A stretch of DNA of 64,000 bases from Yinghuangia soli (lineage in GTDB: Bacteria > Actinomycetota > Actinomycetes > Streptomycetales > Streptomycetaceae), in NCBI RefSeq assembly GCF_021502675.1, contig NZ_JAKFHA010000005.1, positions 62,001-126,000 on the forward strand. Reading direction: 5' to 3'. The position numbers were made by a program, and so were the translations under genes. The notes under the pieces were generated by a model, which ran no database searches, was not told the origin of the DNA, and worked only from the letters and a program-made list of their open reading frames with translations. Shown piece by piece: positions 8,232 to 16,492 of this stretch (positions within the stretch are counted from its first letter, which is position 1; every line of letters starts with the position of its first letter).

Positions 8232-10049
8232 ATGGAACTGACCATCGTCGCCGTCCTCGGCGTCATCAGCATCGTCGCCGTCGCCTCGGTGTCCCGGCGG
8301 CTGGGCGTCGCCGCGCCGCTCGCTCTGGTGGTCGTGGGCATCGGCCTGAGCTTCATCCCCGGCCTGCCGCGCATCGAGGCGGATCCCGAGTGGGTGCTCG
8401 CCGGCGTCTTGCCCCCGCTGCTGTACGCCGCCGCGGTACGGATGCCGGCCGTCGACTTCCGGCGCGACTTCAAGGCCATCGCCGGGCTTGCGGTGCTGCT
8501 GGTCGCCGTGACGACGCTGTGCACCGGCCTGGTCTTCGAGGCGCTGCTGCCCGGGCTCGGCCTTGCCGCCGCGTTCGCGCTCGGGGCGGTGGTGAGCCCC
8601 ACCGATGCGGTCGCGGCGACCTCGGTCGGCAAACGCCTCGGCCTCCCGTCCCGCCTGCTGACCATCCTCGAAGGCGAAGGGCTGGTCAACGACGCCTCCG
8701 CGCTCGTGCTGCTCAGCTCTGCGGTCGCCGCCATCACGCACGACGTCGCCTTCGCCCGCATCGGCCTCGACTTCCTCTACGCGGTGGCCGCCGCGATCGC
8801 GATCGGTGTCGCGGTCGGCCAGGTCAACGTCCGCGTACGGGCGCACCTGGACGACAGCGTGCTCAATACCGCGGTCACGTTCGTCATCCCGTTCGTGGCG
8901 TTCGTGCCGGCCGAGGAGATCCACGCGTCCGGGGTGCTGGCCGTCGTGGTCACCGGACTGGTCACCGGCCACCAGAGCCCCCGCTTCCTGCGCGCCCAGG
9001 ACCGGGTGACCGAGGCGCTCAACTGGCAGACCGTCGCGTTCCTGCTGGAAAGCGGCCTGTTCCTCTTCATGGGACTCCAGCTCAAGACCCTGCTGGACGA
9101 CGCGGACCGGGCAGGCGTGGACGTCGGCAAAGCCGTCTGGATCGGCCTGGTCGCCTCGGTGCTCGTGATGGCGCTGCGGATGGCGTTCGTCGCCCCGCTG
9201 GTCGCGTCGCTGCGCCGCGAGGCCAGCCGGGCGGAGACCTGGCAGCCGGTGCTGGAACGCATGCGCGGCCAGGTCGCCGACCTCGAACCCGGCACCGTGG
9301 TCCGCGGCAAGAAGGTCACCGACGAGCGCAAGGAGCGCCTCCAACTCCGCATCACCCGCCGCAAGAGCGACCTCGAGTTCGCCCTCGCCGAGAGCATCGG
9401 CTGGCGCGGCGGCGTGGTCCTCGGCTGGTCCGGCATGCGCGGCGCGATCACCGTCGCCGCCGCGCAGACGCTGCCCGCGGACACCCCGTACCGCACCGAA
9501 CTCCTGCTCATCGCCTTCGTGGTCGCGGTGACGACTCTGCTCGTGCAGGGACTCAGCCTGCCCAAGGTCATCCGCGTCCTGGCCATCCCCGGCGACGACA
9601 CCGCCGCCGACCGAGCCGAGTACGCCGCGCTGCTCGACGAACTCGGCGACCGCGCCCGCGAGATCCTGGACGCCTCCGACCTCGCACCGGCGGACGGCAC
9701 CGATCGTTACGCCGACATCGTCGTGGACCGGGTACGCAACGACACCCGCACCGGCTACCGCAAAGCCGCAGAGGCCGCCGGTGGCAAGCAGGCGGGCAGC
9801 CCCGGCCCCGGCCCCGGCCAGGGCCCCGGCTCCGGTTCCGGTTCCGGCCCCGGCTCCGGCTCCGCGGACGCCACCGACCCGCGCGAGCAGTACCGCGAGT
9901 TGATACTGCGCGTCCTCGCCGCCGAGCAGGACGAACTGCTGCTGGCCCGCCGCGCAGGCGCGTACAGCTCACGCACCCTCGGCCGCGCCCAGCACGCCCT
10001 CGACATCCAGCAGGCCCGGCTCCAGCAGATCCCCGAAGCCGACGGGTAG
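8232..10049 (+). CDS. Na+/H+ antiporter, CPA1 family
   Basis: A 605-aa integral membrane transporter. About twelve hydrophobic segments run from residue 1 to about 440, starting MELTIVAVLGVISIVAV. The hallmark GAVVSPTDAVAA and EGEGLVNDASALVL motifs of the NhaP/CPA1 family are present; the Asp residues in them are the ones that carry protons and cations. The C-terminal 160 residues are cytoplasmic, with charged helices (DERKERLQLRITRRKSDLE before the last membrane segments) and a low-complexity Gly-Pro-Ser linker at about 518-543, then a helix rich in Glu/Gln. Role: sodium or potassium export in exchange for protons, affecting pH and salt homeostasis. It is monocistronic. Confidence 0.9.
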   Translation: MELTIVAVLGVISIVAVASVSRRLGVAAPLALVVVGIGLSFIPGLPRIEADPEWVLAGVLPPLLYAAAVRMPAVDFRRDFKAIAGLAVLLVAVTTLCTGLVFEALLPGLGLAAAFALGAVVSPTDAVAATSVGKRLGLPSRLLTILEGEGLVNDASALVLLSSAVAAITHDVAFARIGLDFLYAVAAAIAIGVAVGQVNVRVRAHLDDSVLNTAVTFVIPFVAFVPAEEIHASGVLAVVVTGLVTGHQSPRFLRAQDRVTEALNWQTVAFLLESGLFLFMGLQLKTLLDDADRAGVDVGKAVWIGLVASVLVMALRMAFVAPLVASLRREASRAETWQPVLERMRGQVADLEPGTVVRGKKVTDERKERLQLRITRRKSDLEFALAESIGWRGGVVLGWSGMRGAITVAAAQTLPADTPYRTELLLIAFVVAVTTLLVQGLSLPKVIRVLAIPGDDTAADRAEYAALLDELGDRAREILDASDLAPADGTDRYADIVVDRVRNDTRTGYRKAAEAAGGKQAGSPGPGPGQGPGSGSGSGPGSGSADATDPREQYRELILRVLAAEQDELLLARRAGAYSSRTLGRAQHALDIQQARLQQIPEADG

Positions 10050-10131
10050 GTCCGGTCGGAACGGCACAGCAACCTGCCGGGGCACGTCGACGCGAGCCGT
10101 GCCAGCAGAGCAGGTCACGTAGCCTCGGAGC

Positions 10132-10851
10132 GTGGAAACGATCAAGAACGGGCCGGCCGACCGCGGGGACCCTGCCGCGGCGGACGCGGCGGAGCAACCG
10201 AGCCCGCCCGCGCTTGCCGCGATCCTGGACGCAGCGGCCCGCGGGCAGTTCCCGCCTCCCGACGGCCGCACGACCGTGCTGCCGCAGGCGAACCGACGCG
10301 ACGCCGGAGTCATCGCGTTCACCGCGCACACGGTCGTCCACACGGACGAGGACCCCGCGTGGGTACGGGCCACCCTCGCGGCGGTGCGCTGCGATCCGCT
10401 GGCGGCCAGCATGAACCCGCGCTTCCTGTCCGCACTCATGGACCGCACCGGTCGGACGATGGACACCATCGACCTGCTGACCGTCGCTCCGCCGCTCACC
10501 GGGGAGCCGCCGCTGCCGCTGCGCGAGATCGCCGACCCGGACCATCCGCGCGTCGTCCGGGCCCTCAAACGCCGCGACGACGTACGCGTCTGGGCCGCCG
10601 ACGGGGGAGTCCTCGTGCTCGGCCGCGGCGTCGCAGGCCGCTGGGAGGCGGCGATCGAGGTGGACGAGGGGGGCCGCCACCGCGGCTTGGGCCGCGCGAT
10701 GGCTGTTGCCGCTCGCCATCTCGTCCCGGGCGGGGGACCGGTCTGGTCCCAGCAAGCCACCGGAAATGCCCGCAGTATCCGGGTCTTCCAGGCTGCGGGG
10801 TACGTGCCGGTGGGTGCCGAAGTGCTGCTCCTGGCAGCCGACTCCGCCTGA
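10132..10851 (+). CDS. GNAT-family N-acetyltransferase
   Basis: A 239-aa protein with GTG start. The acetyl-CoA binding signature appears as RHRGLGRAMAVAARHL near residue 182, followed by the typical motif B region SQQATGNARSIRVFQAAGYVPVG. The N-terminal half is divergent (HTVVHTDEDPAWVRATLAAVRCDPLA) and may be a second, degenerate GNAT domain, as in two-domain members. It should transfer an acetyl group from acetyl-CoA to an amine; the substrate is unknown. It lies 82 bp behind the antiporter in the same direction and may share its transcript. Confidence 0.8.
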   Translation: METIKNGPADRGDPAAADAAEQPSPPALAAILDAAARGQFPPPDGRTTVLPQANRRDAGVIAFTAHTVVHTDEDPAWVRATLAAVRCDPLAASMNPRFLSALMDRTGRTMDTIDLLTVAPPLTGEPPLPLREIADPDHPRVVRALKRRDDVRVWAADGGVLVLGRGVAGRWEAAIEVDEGGRHRGLGRAMAVAARHLVPGGGPVWSQQATGNARSIRVFQAAGYVPVGAEVLLLAADSA

Positions 10852-10984
10852 CCCGGCTGATTCCCACCCCCTCCGGAAATCGGCTGCCGCTCGCCCCGTC
10901 CGGCCTGGCTGCCGCGCCCGGCCCCTCCGGCCCCGGAGAGCGACCGACATCTCCGGAATCGGCCGCCGCCCGGTCCCGTACGGC

Positions 10985-11833
10985 TCAGCCCGGCATGACC
11001 GCCCGCCCCGCGGCCGCCGCTGCCCGGGCTGCCTCGTGAACACCGCGGGCGGCGAGTTCGGACGAGAACACCTCGACGCCCACCGGCGCATCGACGCCTG
11101 CCGCACGCAGCGCCCTGAGGGTGGCCGCGACGTCCGCGTCGCCGTCGCCGGGGAGCAGGCGGCGCGTCATCGTCTCGTCCATGAGCGCGGCCGCATCAGC
11201 CGCCGTCGCAGAGGACGGCTGCGCCGGGGCGTCGCTGATCTGGATGCCGTTGATGTGCCGCGTCACCTCAGGCGTGAGGTCGGCGAGGCCGCCGCCCGAC
11301 CGGTAGTGGTGCCAAGTGTCCAGCAGGATGCCGCCGTTGGGCCGATCGGCGAGGGCCACGATGCGGGCCGCCGCATGGATGTCCGGGATACCGGACCACG
11401 GCAGGAACTCCAGATGGACGAGCAGCCCGTACCCCGCGGCCTTGTCGCACAGTGCGGCGAACGCCGGGGCCGCCTGCTCCGGGTCGACCGCGGCCCCGGC
11501 GATCTCCACGACGTTGAGCGAGCGTCCGCCGAGCGCGTCGGCGATCTCCCAGAAGACGTCGGCGGGTACGGAGAACCCGACGCCGTCCGCCCCGGCCGGG
11601 CCCGACGGCAGCCAGTCGGTCACCGCGTCCAACTCGCCCACCGAGAGCCCGTGCTCGGCGAGGATCGCGCGCATGTCGGCGGGCGTCAGCCCCTCGTCGA
11701 GAGCCCGCTGCCAGTCCTGCGCCCACAGCGTCATGCCGCCGAATCCGGCGGCTGCCGCAGCCTCCGCGCGTTCCCGGAACCCGCTGCCGAGCACGGTTCC
11801 GGCGCACAGCACCAGGTCGTCCGGTCCCAGCAT
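10985..11833 (-). CDS. Sugar phosphate isomerase/epimerase-like TIM barrel
   Basis: A 282-aa xylose-isomerase-like TIM-barrel protein. The metal-binding residues of the family can be placed: E142 in HLEFLPWSG, D172 in LLDTWHHY, H175 close by, D201 in GIQISDA and E254 in GVEVFSSEL. Such enzymes isomerise or epimerise sugars, inositols or hydroxypyruvate-like compounds with a divalent metal. The gene is divergent from a zinc dehydrogenase (12021), with a 187-bp gap that carries an inverted repeat at 11936-11974. The pair probably forms a small catabolic unit for a polyol or sugar acid. Confidence 0.8.
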   Translation of the reverse strand: MLGPDDLVLCAGTVLGSGFRERAEAAAAAGFGGMTLWAQDWQRALDEGLTPADMRAILAEHGLSVGELDAVTDWLPSGPAGADGVGFSVPADVFWEIADALGGRSLNVVEIAGAAVDPEQAAPAFAALCDKAAGYGLLVHLEFLPWSGIPDIHAAARIVALADRPNGGILLDTWHHYRSGGGLADLTPEVTRHINGIQISDAPAQPSSATAADAAALMDETMTRRLLPGDGDADVAATLRALRAAGVDAPVGVEVFSSELAARGVHEAARAAAAAGRAVMPG

Positions 11834-11935
11834 CGCGGCACCACGCTCCTCGGTCGCACTCGGGTCTCGGTCCCGAAAGTCCGTGCATGCTAAGGCGGGT
11901 CCACCGAGAAGGGAAGGCCGGACCCACGGCCTTGC

Positions 11936-11974
11936 CGTTCGATCTCTCGACCGTTGTGATAGAGATTTCGAACG
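11936..11974. promoter_or_regulatory. Inverted repeat between divergent catabolic genes, operator candidate
   Basis: The left arm CGTTCGATCTCT (11936-11947) and right arm AGAGATTTCGAACG (11961-11974) are complementary apart from a 2-base bulge, with a 13-base spacer. The region is clearly richer in A+T than its surroundings. It lies roughly midway between the starts of the isomerase and the dehydrogenase. No T-run follows, so a regulator-binding site is more likely than a terminator. The cognate regulator is not evident in the window. Confidence 0.5.
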
Positions 11975-12020
11975 ATCTGCTCCAGGGGACGCCGATCACC
12001 GACGACGAGAGGCGGCAGGC

Positions 12021-13022
12021 ATGAGGGCGGTACGGGGGCGCGGCACGGCCGCGGGCGGCGGCGCCGCGGTGGAGGTCGTCGATGTCGACGGTGTCCCGGA
12101 AGTACCCGGTGCGGACCGCCTGCTCACCATGGCGGCGGCCGGCATCTGCGGCTCGGACTTCGGCTACCTGGCCATGGGCAGCACCCTGCTGATCGGCCAC
12201 GAACTCGCGGGCGTCGACGCCGAAGGGCGGGGCTACGCGGTCGAGGCGGTCTTCGGCTGCGGCATCTGCGCGCCGTGCCGAGCCGGGCACCGGAATCACT
12301 GCGCCGACCTTTACCTGCGCGTGCCCGGGCTGAGCATCGACGGCGGGATGGCCGAGCAATACGCCGTCCCCGCCTCGGCGTTGGTCCCGCTACCGGACGG
12401 CCTGCCGGTACACGACGCCAGTCTCGTCGAACCCGCAGCGGTGGCCTGGCGGGCGGCCCGCATCGCCGGCGTCGGTCCCGGCAGCCGGGTCGCGGTGGTC
12501 GGCGGCGGGGCCATCGGACTGCTTGCGGTCGCGGCCGCGCAGGCGCTCGGCGCGTCCGAGGTCGCCCTGTCGGCCCGCCGCACCGAACGCATCGAGGCCG
12601 GCGAACGCCTGGGCGCGGCAGTCCTCACCGATGCGTCGGCAGCGTCCGCCGCAAAGACGACGTCGGCCGGCGGCTACGACGTGGTCGTCGACGCCGCCGG
12701 CACCCCCGCGGCGCTCGCCGATGCGGTGGAACTGCTCGCCCCGGGCGGCACGGTGTCGATCGCCGCCCTGCACGAAGGCGACCTGCCGCTGCCCTTCCTC
12801 GCGGCGTTCCTCAAGGAGGCGCGGGTGGTCATGTCGATGGCGTACGGCACCGACGACGACGGCGTACGCGACATCGACCGCGCCGCGCGCATGCTGGCGG
12901 CGCGCCCGGGGATCGCGGCCGCGGTCATTACGCACCGCTTCCCGCTGGAGGACGCCGCCGAGGCGTTCCGGGTCGCCGGGGACCGGGGGACCGGCTCGAT
13001 CAAGGTGGTCGTGGAACCTTAG
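12021..13022 (+). CDS. Zinc-dependent alcohol/polyol dehydrogenase, MDR family
   Basis: A 333-aa medium-chain dehydrogenase. Catalytic zinc ligands are C43 (GICGSD) and H60-E61 (GHE). The structural zinc site is complete as C80, C83, C86 and C94. The Rossmann fold follows at about 155-180 (VAVVGGGAIGLLAVAAAQALGA), with ARR after the second strand suggesting NADP preference. The family oxidises sugar alcohols, L-threonine-like or other secondary alcohols. An ATG with GGCGGCAGGC upstream is used. It is transcribed away from the sugar isomerase gene and probably works in the same pathway. Confidence 0.85.
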   Translation: MRAVRGRGTAAGGGAAVEVVDVDGVPEVPGADRLLTMAAAGICGSDFGYLAMGSTLLIGHELAGVDAEGRGYAVEAVFGCGICAPCRAGHRNHCADLYLRVPGLSIDGGMAEQYAVPASALVPLPDGLPVHDASLVEPAAVAWRAARIAGVGPGSRVAVVGGGAIGLLAVAAAQALGASEVALSARRTERIEAGERLGAAVLTDASAASAAKTTSAGGYDVVVDAAGTPAALADAVELLAPGGTVSIAALHEGDLPLPFLAAFLKEARVVMSMAYGTDDDGVRDIDRAARMLAARPGIAAAVITHRFPLEDAAEAFRVAGDRGTGSIKVVVEP

Positions 13023-13047
13023 CCTGCGCGGATGCGGAACGGCCTTC

Positions 13048-13962
13048 TCACGCCTCCGCGGCCCGCCGGTGGGCCGTCTCCAGCAGCGCCAGTTCCGCAT
13101 CGCTCAGCCGCAGCGCGCCCGCCGCGATGTTGGCTTCCAGGTGCCCCAGGTCGCCGGTGCCGGGGATGGCCAGCATGTGCGGGCCGCGGTGCAGCGTCCA
13201 GGCCAGCCGGATCTCCGCCGGGCTCACGCCGTGCGCGCGGGCGACGGTGAGCACCTCGTCGGGCTCGGCGGCGGTCGTGCCGTACTGGCCGCCCGTCGCG
13301 GCGATCGAATAGAACGGCACGAACGCGACGCCCTGCTCGCCGCACAGGCGGACGAAGTCGTCCTGCTCGGGCCGCATCGCGATGCCGTACGGGTTCTGCA
13401 CGCACACCACCGGCGCGATGGCCTGCGCCTCGGCGAGGTGCTCGGGCGTGACGTTGGAGATGCCCAGATGCCGGATCAGCCCGGCCTCGCGCAACTCCGC
13501 GAGGGCGCCGAAGCGCTCGGCGATCGACGCGGTGCCCAGCACCCGAAGGTTGACCACGTCGAGGTGGTCGCGGCCCAGCTGCCGCAGGTTCTCCTCGACC
13601 TGGCCGCGCAACTCCTTCGGCCCCGCGTGCGTGGCCCAGTGCCCGGACGCGTCCCGGGCCGGGCCGACCTTGGTGGTGATGACCAGGTCGTCGGCGTACG
13701 GCGCCAAGGCCTGGTTGATCAGCTCGTTGGCCGAACGCAGCGGCGAGAAGTAGAACGCCGCGGTGTCGAGGTGGTTCACCCCGAGCTCGACGGCCCGGCG
13801 CAGTACCGCTATCGCCTCGGCGCGGTCGCGCGGCACCGCGTCCGGGACCAGCGCCGCGCCGGTCTGCGGCAGCCGCATCGTGCCGAACCCGATCCGATGG
13901 ACCGTCAGGTCGCCGAGGACCCAGGTGCCGGACGCCGCCGCGGTGATCGCCTCAGAAGTCAT
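13048..13962 (-). CDS. Aldo/keto reductase
   Basis: A 304-aa AKR-family TIM barrel. Three of the four classical catalytic residues are visible: D66 and Y71 in HLDTAAFY, and K98 in ITTKVG. Where the catalytic His is expected (strand 4), the sequence reads LDVVNLRVLG, so His is replaced by Asn; this variant is common in an actinobacterial subfamily. The NADPH-binding C-terminal motif IPGTGDLGHLEANI is present. It probably reduces an aldehyde or ketone with NADPH. The chosen start is MTSEAI; a further in-frame start 36 bp upstream is less likely. Convergent with the zinc dehydrogenase. Confidence 0.85.
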   Translation of the reverse strand: MTSEAITAAASGTWVLGDLTVHRIGFGTMRLPQTGAALVPDAVPRDRAEAIAVLRRAVELGVNHLDTAAFYFSPLRSANELINQALAPYADDLVITTKVGPARDASGHWATHAGPKELRGQVEENLRQLGRDHLDVVNLRVLGTASIAERFGALAELREAGLIRHLGISNVTPEHLAEAQAIAPVVCVQNPYGIAMRPEQDDFVRLCGEQGVAFVPFYSIAATGGQYGTTAAEPDEVLTVARAHGVSPAEIRLAWTLHRGPHMLAIPGTGDLGHLEANIAAGALRLSDAELALLETAHRRAAEA

Positions 13963-14040
13963 CCGCACATAATCCACATGACGAGACGCGGCTGCCACCC
14001 GGAAATCCGGGGGACGCGGCCGCGCCGCGGCCGGCCGCCG

Positions 14041-14135
14041 TCAGGCCACGTGCAGCACCGGCGGCGCCGGCGGCGCCGCGGCGACCAGGGTGCGGACCTT
14101 GGCGACCATCGCGAGCTGGTCGACCTGGCGGCGCG
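14041..14135 (-). pseudogene. 3' end remnant of an unidentified minus-strand gene
   Basis: The minus strand reads RQVDQLAMVAKVRTLVAAA, then a Pro-Ala stretch ending VLHVA and a stop at 14041-14043. It looks like the amphipathic C-terminus of a regulator or enzyme but has no upstream body. At about 14130-14136 it runs directly into the equally orphaned plus-strand remnant. I read it as one side of a deletion scar. Confidence 0.4.
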
Positions 14136-14246
14136 CTGTTCGGCGGCGTCCTGGTCAATACGGTCTCGACCGCCGGCGTGCTGTTCTTCGGCGCCGCGCT
14201 GAGCGCGCTGACCACGGTCGAGGGACGCAGCGCCCGCAGGGTCTGA
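14130..14246 (+). pseudogene. C-terminal remnant of a membrane transporter (MFS-like)
   Basis: The plus strand encodes LFGGVLVNTVSTAGVLFFG, continuing AALSALTTVEGRSARRV and a stop at 14244-14246. This is a hydrophobic segment with a charged tail, as at the end of a major-facilitator transporter. There is no start codon or upstream transporter body; 5' of about 14130 the sequence belongs to a minus-strand remnant. It is the stump left by a deletion. Confidence 0.5.
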
Positions 14247-14316
14247 GCTGCCCCGCCCTGCACGGGAGTTCGGACCGGCCTGCGCCGCGGATTTTCCCGC
14301 GGGGCAGGCCGCGCGC

Positions 14317-14814
14317 CTATGCGCGGAACGTCAGCAGGCGGCTGATCTCGCCGTCGTCCTCGTCGACGAGGTCGCGGACGTCTGCGTACCCGAGCTTGCG
14401 CAGCAGCGCGAGGGACGCGGCATTCGCCGGGTCGACGGTCGCGTGGACCTCCGCGAGGCCGAGGGCGCCGACTCCGTGGCCGGTGACCGCCGCCGCGATC
14501 TCCGAGCCGAGGCCGCGGCCCCAGGCCCGGGGGAGGAGGGCGTAGACGAGTTCGTGCCCGTCGACCTGCGGGTCCGGGCTCGGCTTGATCTCGGCATGGC
14601 CGACGTACGCGCCGTCCTCCCAGATGCCCCAGATATCCCAGGTGATCTTGAACTCCGGGGTGAAGGCGCGCCGGAACAGGGTGCGCGCATCGACACTCGG
14701 CATGCCGAGCCAGCGCGTCACCGACGGGTCGTCGAACAGCCGGACGAAGCCGTCCTCGTCCTCGGGTACGTAGGGGCGGAGGACCAGGCGGGCGGTGGTC
14801 AGCGTCGGGGTCAC
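14317..14814 (-). CDS. GNAT acetyltransferase, RimJ/RimL type
   Basis: A 165-aa GNAT enzyme. Typical RimJ-like features are TLTTARLVLRPYVPEDEDGF at the start, DDPSVTRWLG, AYVGHAEIKP, LLPRAWGRGLGSEIAAAV (acetyl-CoA site, about residue 95) and VDPANAASLALLRKLGY. A GTG at 14814 fits this start, 10 bp after the stop of the upstream permease gene, suggesting cotranscription. It likely acetylates the N-terminus of a protein or a small amine; the target is unknown. Confidence 0.85.
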   Translation of the reverse strand: MTPTLTTARLVLRPYVPEDEDGFVRLFDDPSVTRWLGMPSVDARTLFRRAFTPEFKITWDIWGIWEDGAYVGHAEIKPSPDPQVDGHELVYALLPRAWGRGLGSEIAAAVTGHGVGALGLAEVHATVDPANAASLALLRKLGYADVRDLVDEDDGEISRLLTFRA

Positions 14815-14824
14815 GGCGGCGAAG

Positions 14825-16312
14825 CTACTCGCCGTGCGGGCCGCCGCCAACGGAATTAGCCGCACCGCGAGCGCGGCCGTCGTGGCCGCCGCGACGGCCG
14901 CGGCGCTCGCGGATCAGGCCGATCGCGAGGATCACCACGACGACCGCGGTGGACGAGGCGAGCTGGGTGCGGGCGTCGTCGCTCTCGCCGAAGATCATCA
15001 GGAGCAGCACGGCGATCATCGCGGCCAGCGAGGCCCAGGTCAGGTACGGGTAGAGCCACATCCGTACGACGAGCTTCTCCGGCGCCTCGCGCTCGTATCG
15101 CTTGCGCAGCACCAACTGCGAGGCGGCGACCGCGAACCACACGAACAGCAGCATCGCGCCGACCGAGTTCAGCATGTGCTTGAAGACCTGCTCCGGCCAC
15201 CACACGTTGAGCAGCACCGCGACGAAGCCGAACGCCGAGGACGCCAGCACCGCCTTGCGCGGCACGCCGCCGGGCGAGACCGCCAGCAGCGCACGCGGGC
15301 CCTCGCCGCGCTCGGCGAGCGAGTAGACCATGCGGGACGCGCCGTACAGCATGGTGTTCAGCGCGGACAGCAGCGCGACGAAGACGATGATGTCCATCAG
15401 CACGGCAGTGCCCGGGATGCCGATGCGGTCCAGGACCGCGGCGTACGGCCCCGACCCGACCGCGTCCGAGTCCCACGGCAGCAGCGTCACGATGACGAGC
15501 ACCGAGCCGATGTAGAAGAGCAGGATCCGCCACACGATCGTCCGGACCGCGCGGGCCACCGACTGCGCGGGGTTGTCGGACTCGGCGGCCGCGATGGTGG
15601 CGACCTCCACGCCGCCGAAGGCGAAGACGACCGCGAGCAGGCCGGTGACCACACCCGTCCAGCCGTTGGGCAGGAAGCCGCCCTGCCCGGTGAGGTTCGC
15701 CAGGCCAGGAGCGTCGTTGTCCGGGAGCCAGCCGAAGATGGCGAGCGTGCCGAGCACCAGGAACGCCACGATCGCGAAGATCTTGACGCCCGCGAACCAG
15801 AACTCCGACTCGCCGAAGACCTTCACGGACAGCAGGTTCGCCCCGGTGAAGAACACCATGATCGCCAGCGCGAACGCCCACTGCGGGACGTCCGGCCACC
15901 ATCCGTGCGCGATCGTCGCGGCGCCGGCCGACTCCACGGCGAGCACGATGGTCAGCATCCACCAGTAGAGCCAGCCGACCGTGAAGCCGGCCCAGCGGCC
16001 GAACGCGCGCTCGGCGTACACCGAGAAGGACCCGCTGCGCGGAGACGCCGCGGACATCTCGCCGAGCATCCGCATGATCATCACGACGAGCAGCGAGGCC
16101 AGCGCGTACGAGATGAGGATGGCCGGCCCCGCGGTGCGGATGCCCTGCCCGGTGCCGACGAAGAGCCCGGCACCGATCGCGCCGCCGAGCGCGAGCATGG
16201 TGAGGTGCCGGGGCTTGAGCCCGTGCCCGAGATGCTCGTCGCCGCTGCCGGCCGAGGACCCGGGGTCCGCGCCCGGGGTGTGGGCTTTCACGGACGTGTT
16301 GCGACTGCTCAT
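14825..16312 (-). CDS. Amino acid permease, APC superfamily
   Basis: A 495-aa transporter with about twelve membrane segments. The first one carries the family signature ALGGAIGAGLFVGTG (about residue 41-55), followed by RMLGEMSAASPRSGSFSVYA and, later, AFGGVEVATIAAAESDNPAQ, which identify the amino acid transporter (AAT) group of CycA/AnsP/GabP. It imports an amino acid by proton symport; Ser/Ala/Gly, Asn or GABA type substrates are possible. The AT-rich region upstream (16358-16400), with an ATAGCTAT palindrome, is the likely promoter area. A GNAT gene follows 10 bp downstream. Confidence 0.9.
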   Translation of the reverse strand: MSSRNTSVKAHTPGADPGSSAGSGDEHLGHGLKPRHLTMLALGGAIGAGLFVGTGQGIRTAGPAILISYALASLLVVMIMRMLGEMSAASPRSGSFSVYAERAFGRWAGFTVGWLYWWMLTIVLAVESAGAATIAHGWWPDVPQWAFALAIMVFFTGANLLSVKVFGESEFWFAGVKIFAIVAFLVLGTLAIFGWLPDNDAPGLANLTGQGGFLPNGWTGVVTGLLAVVFAFGGVEVATIAAAESDNPAQSVARAVRTIVWRILLFYIGSVLVIVTLLPWDSDAVGSGPYAAVLDRIGIPGTAVLMDIIVFVALLSALNTMLYGASRMVYSLAERGEGPRALLAVSPGGVPRKAVLASSAFGFVAVLLNVWWPEQVFKHMLNSVGAMLLFVWFAVAASQLVLRKRYEREAPEKLVVRMWLYPYLTWASLAAMIAVLLLMIFGESDDARTQLASSTAVVVVILAIGLIRERRGRRGGHDGRARGAANSVGGGPHGE

Positions 16313-16492
16313 CGGTGCGCTCGGGTCCTGGAGGTGGTGCGGGTGGAACCGCTCCAGTATTCCTTATGCCATCGATAGCTATGAAAGTGTCATGAATAGG
16401 TGCATCGACGGACCAAGGTCACGTCGGTCGCGGGACCTTAGCCCATCCGCCCATCCGCCCGTCCGCCCGTGACCTCCTTGGGGCGGACGGCG

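Noticed and set aside
7607-10414. Very long open frame overlapping the NTF2-like and antiporter genes
   Set aside because: It is a +1 shadow with Arg/Gly/Pro-rich product; the antiporter and SnoaL-like frames have clear family motifs.
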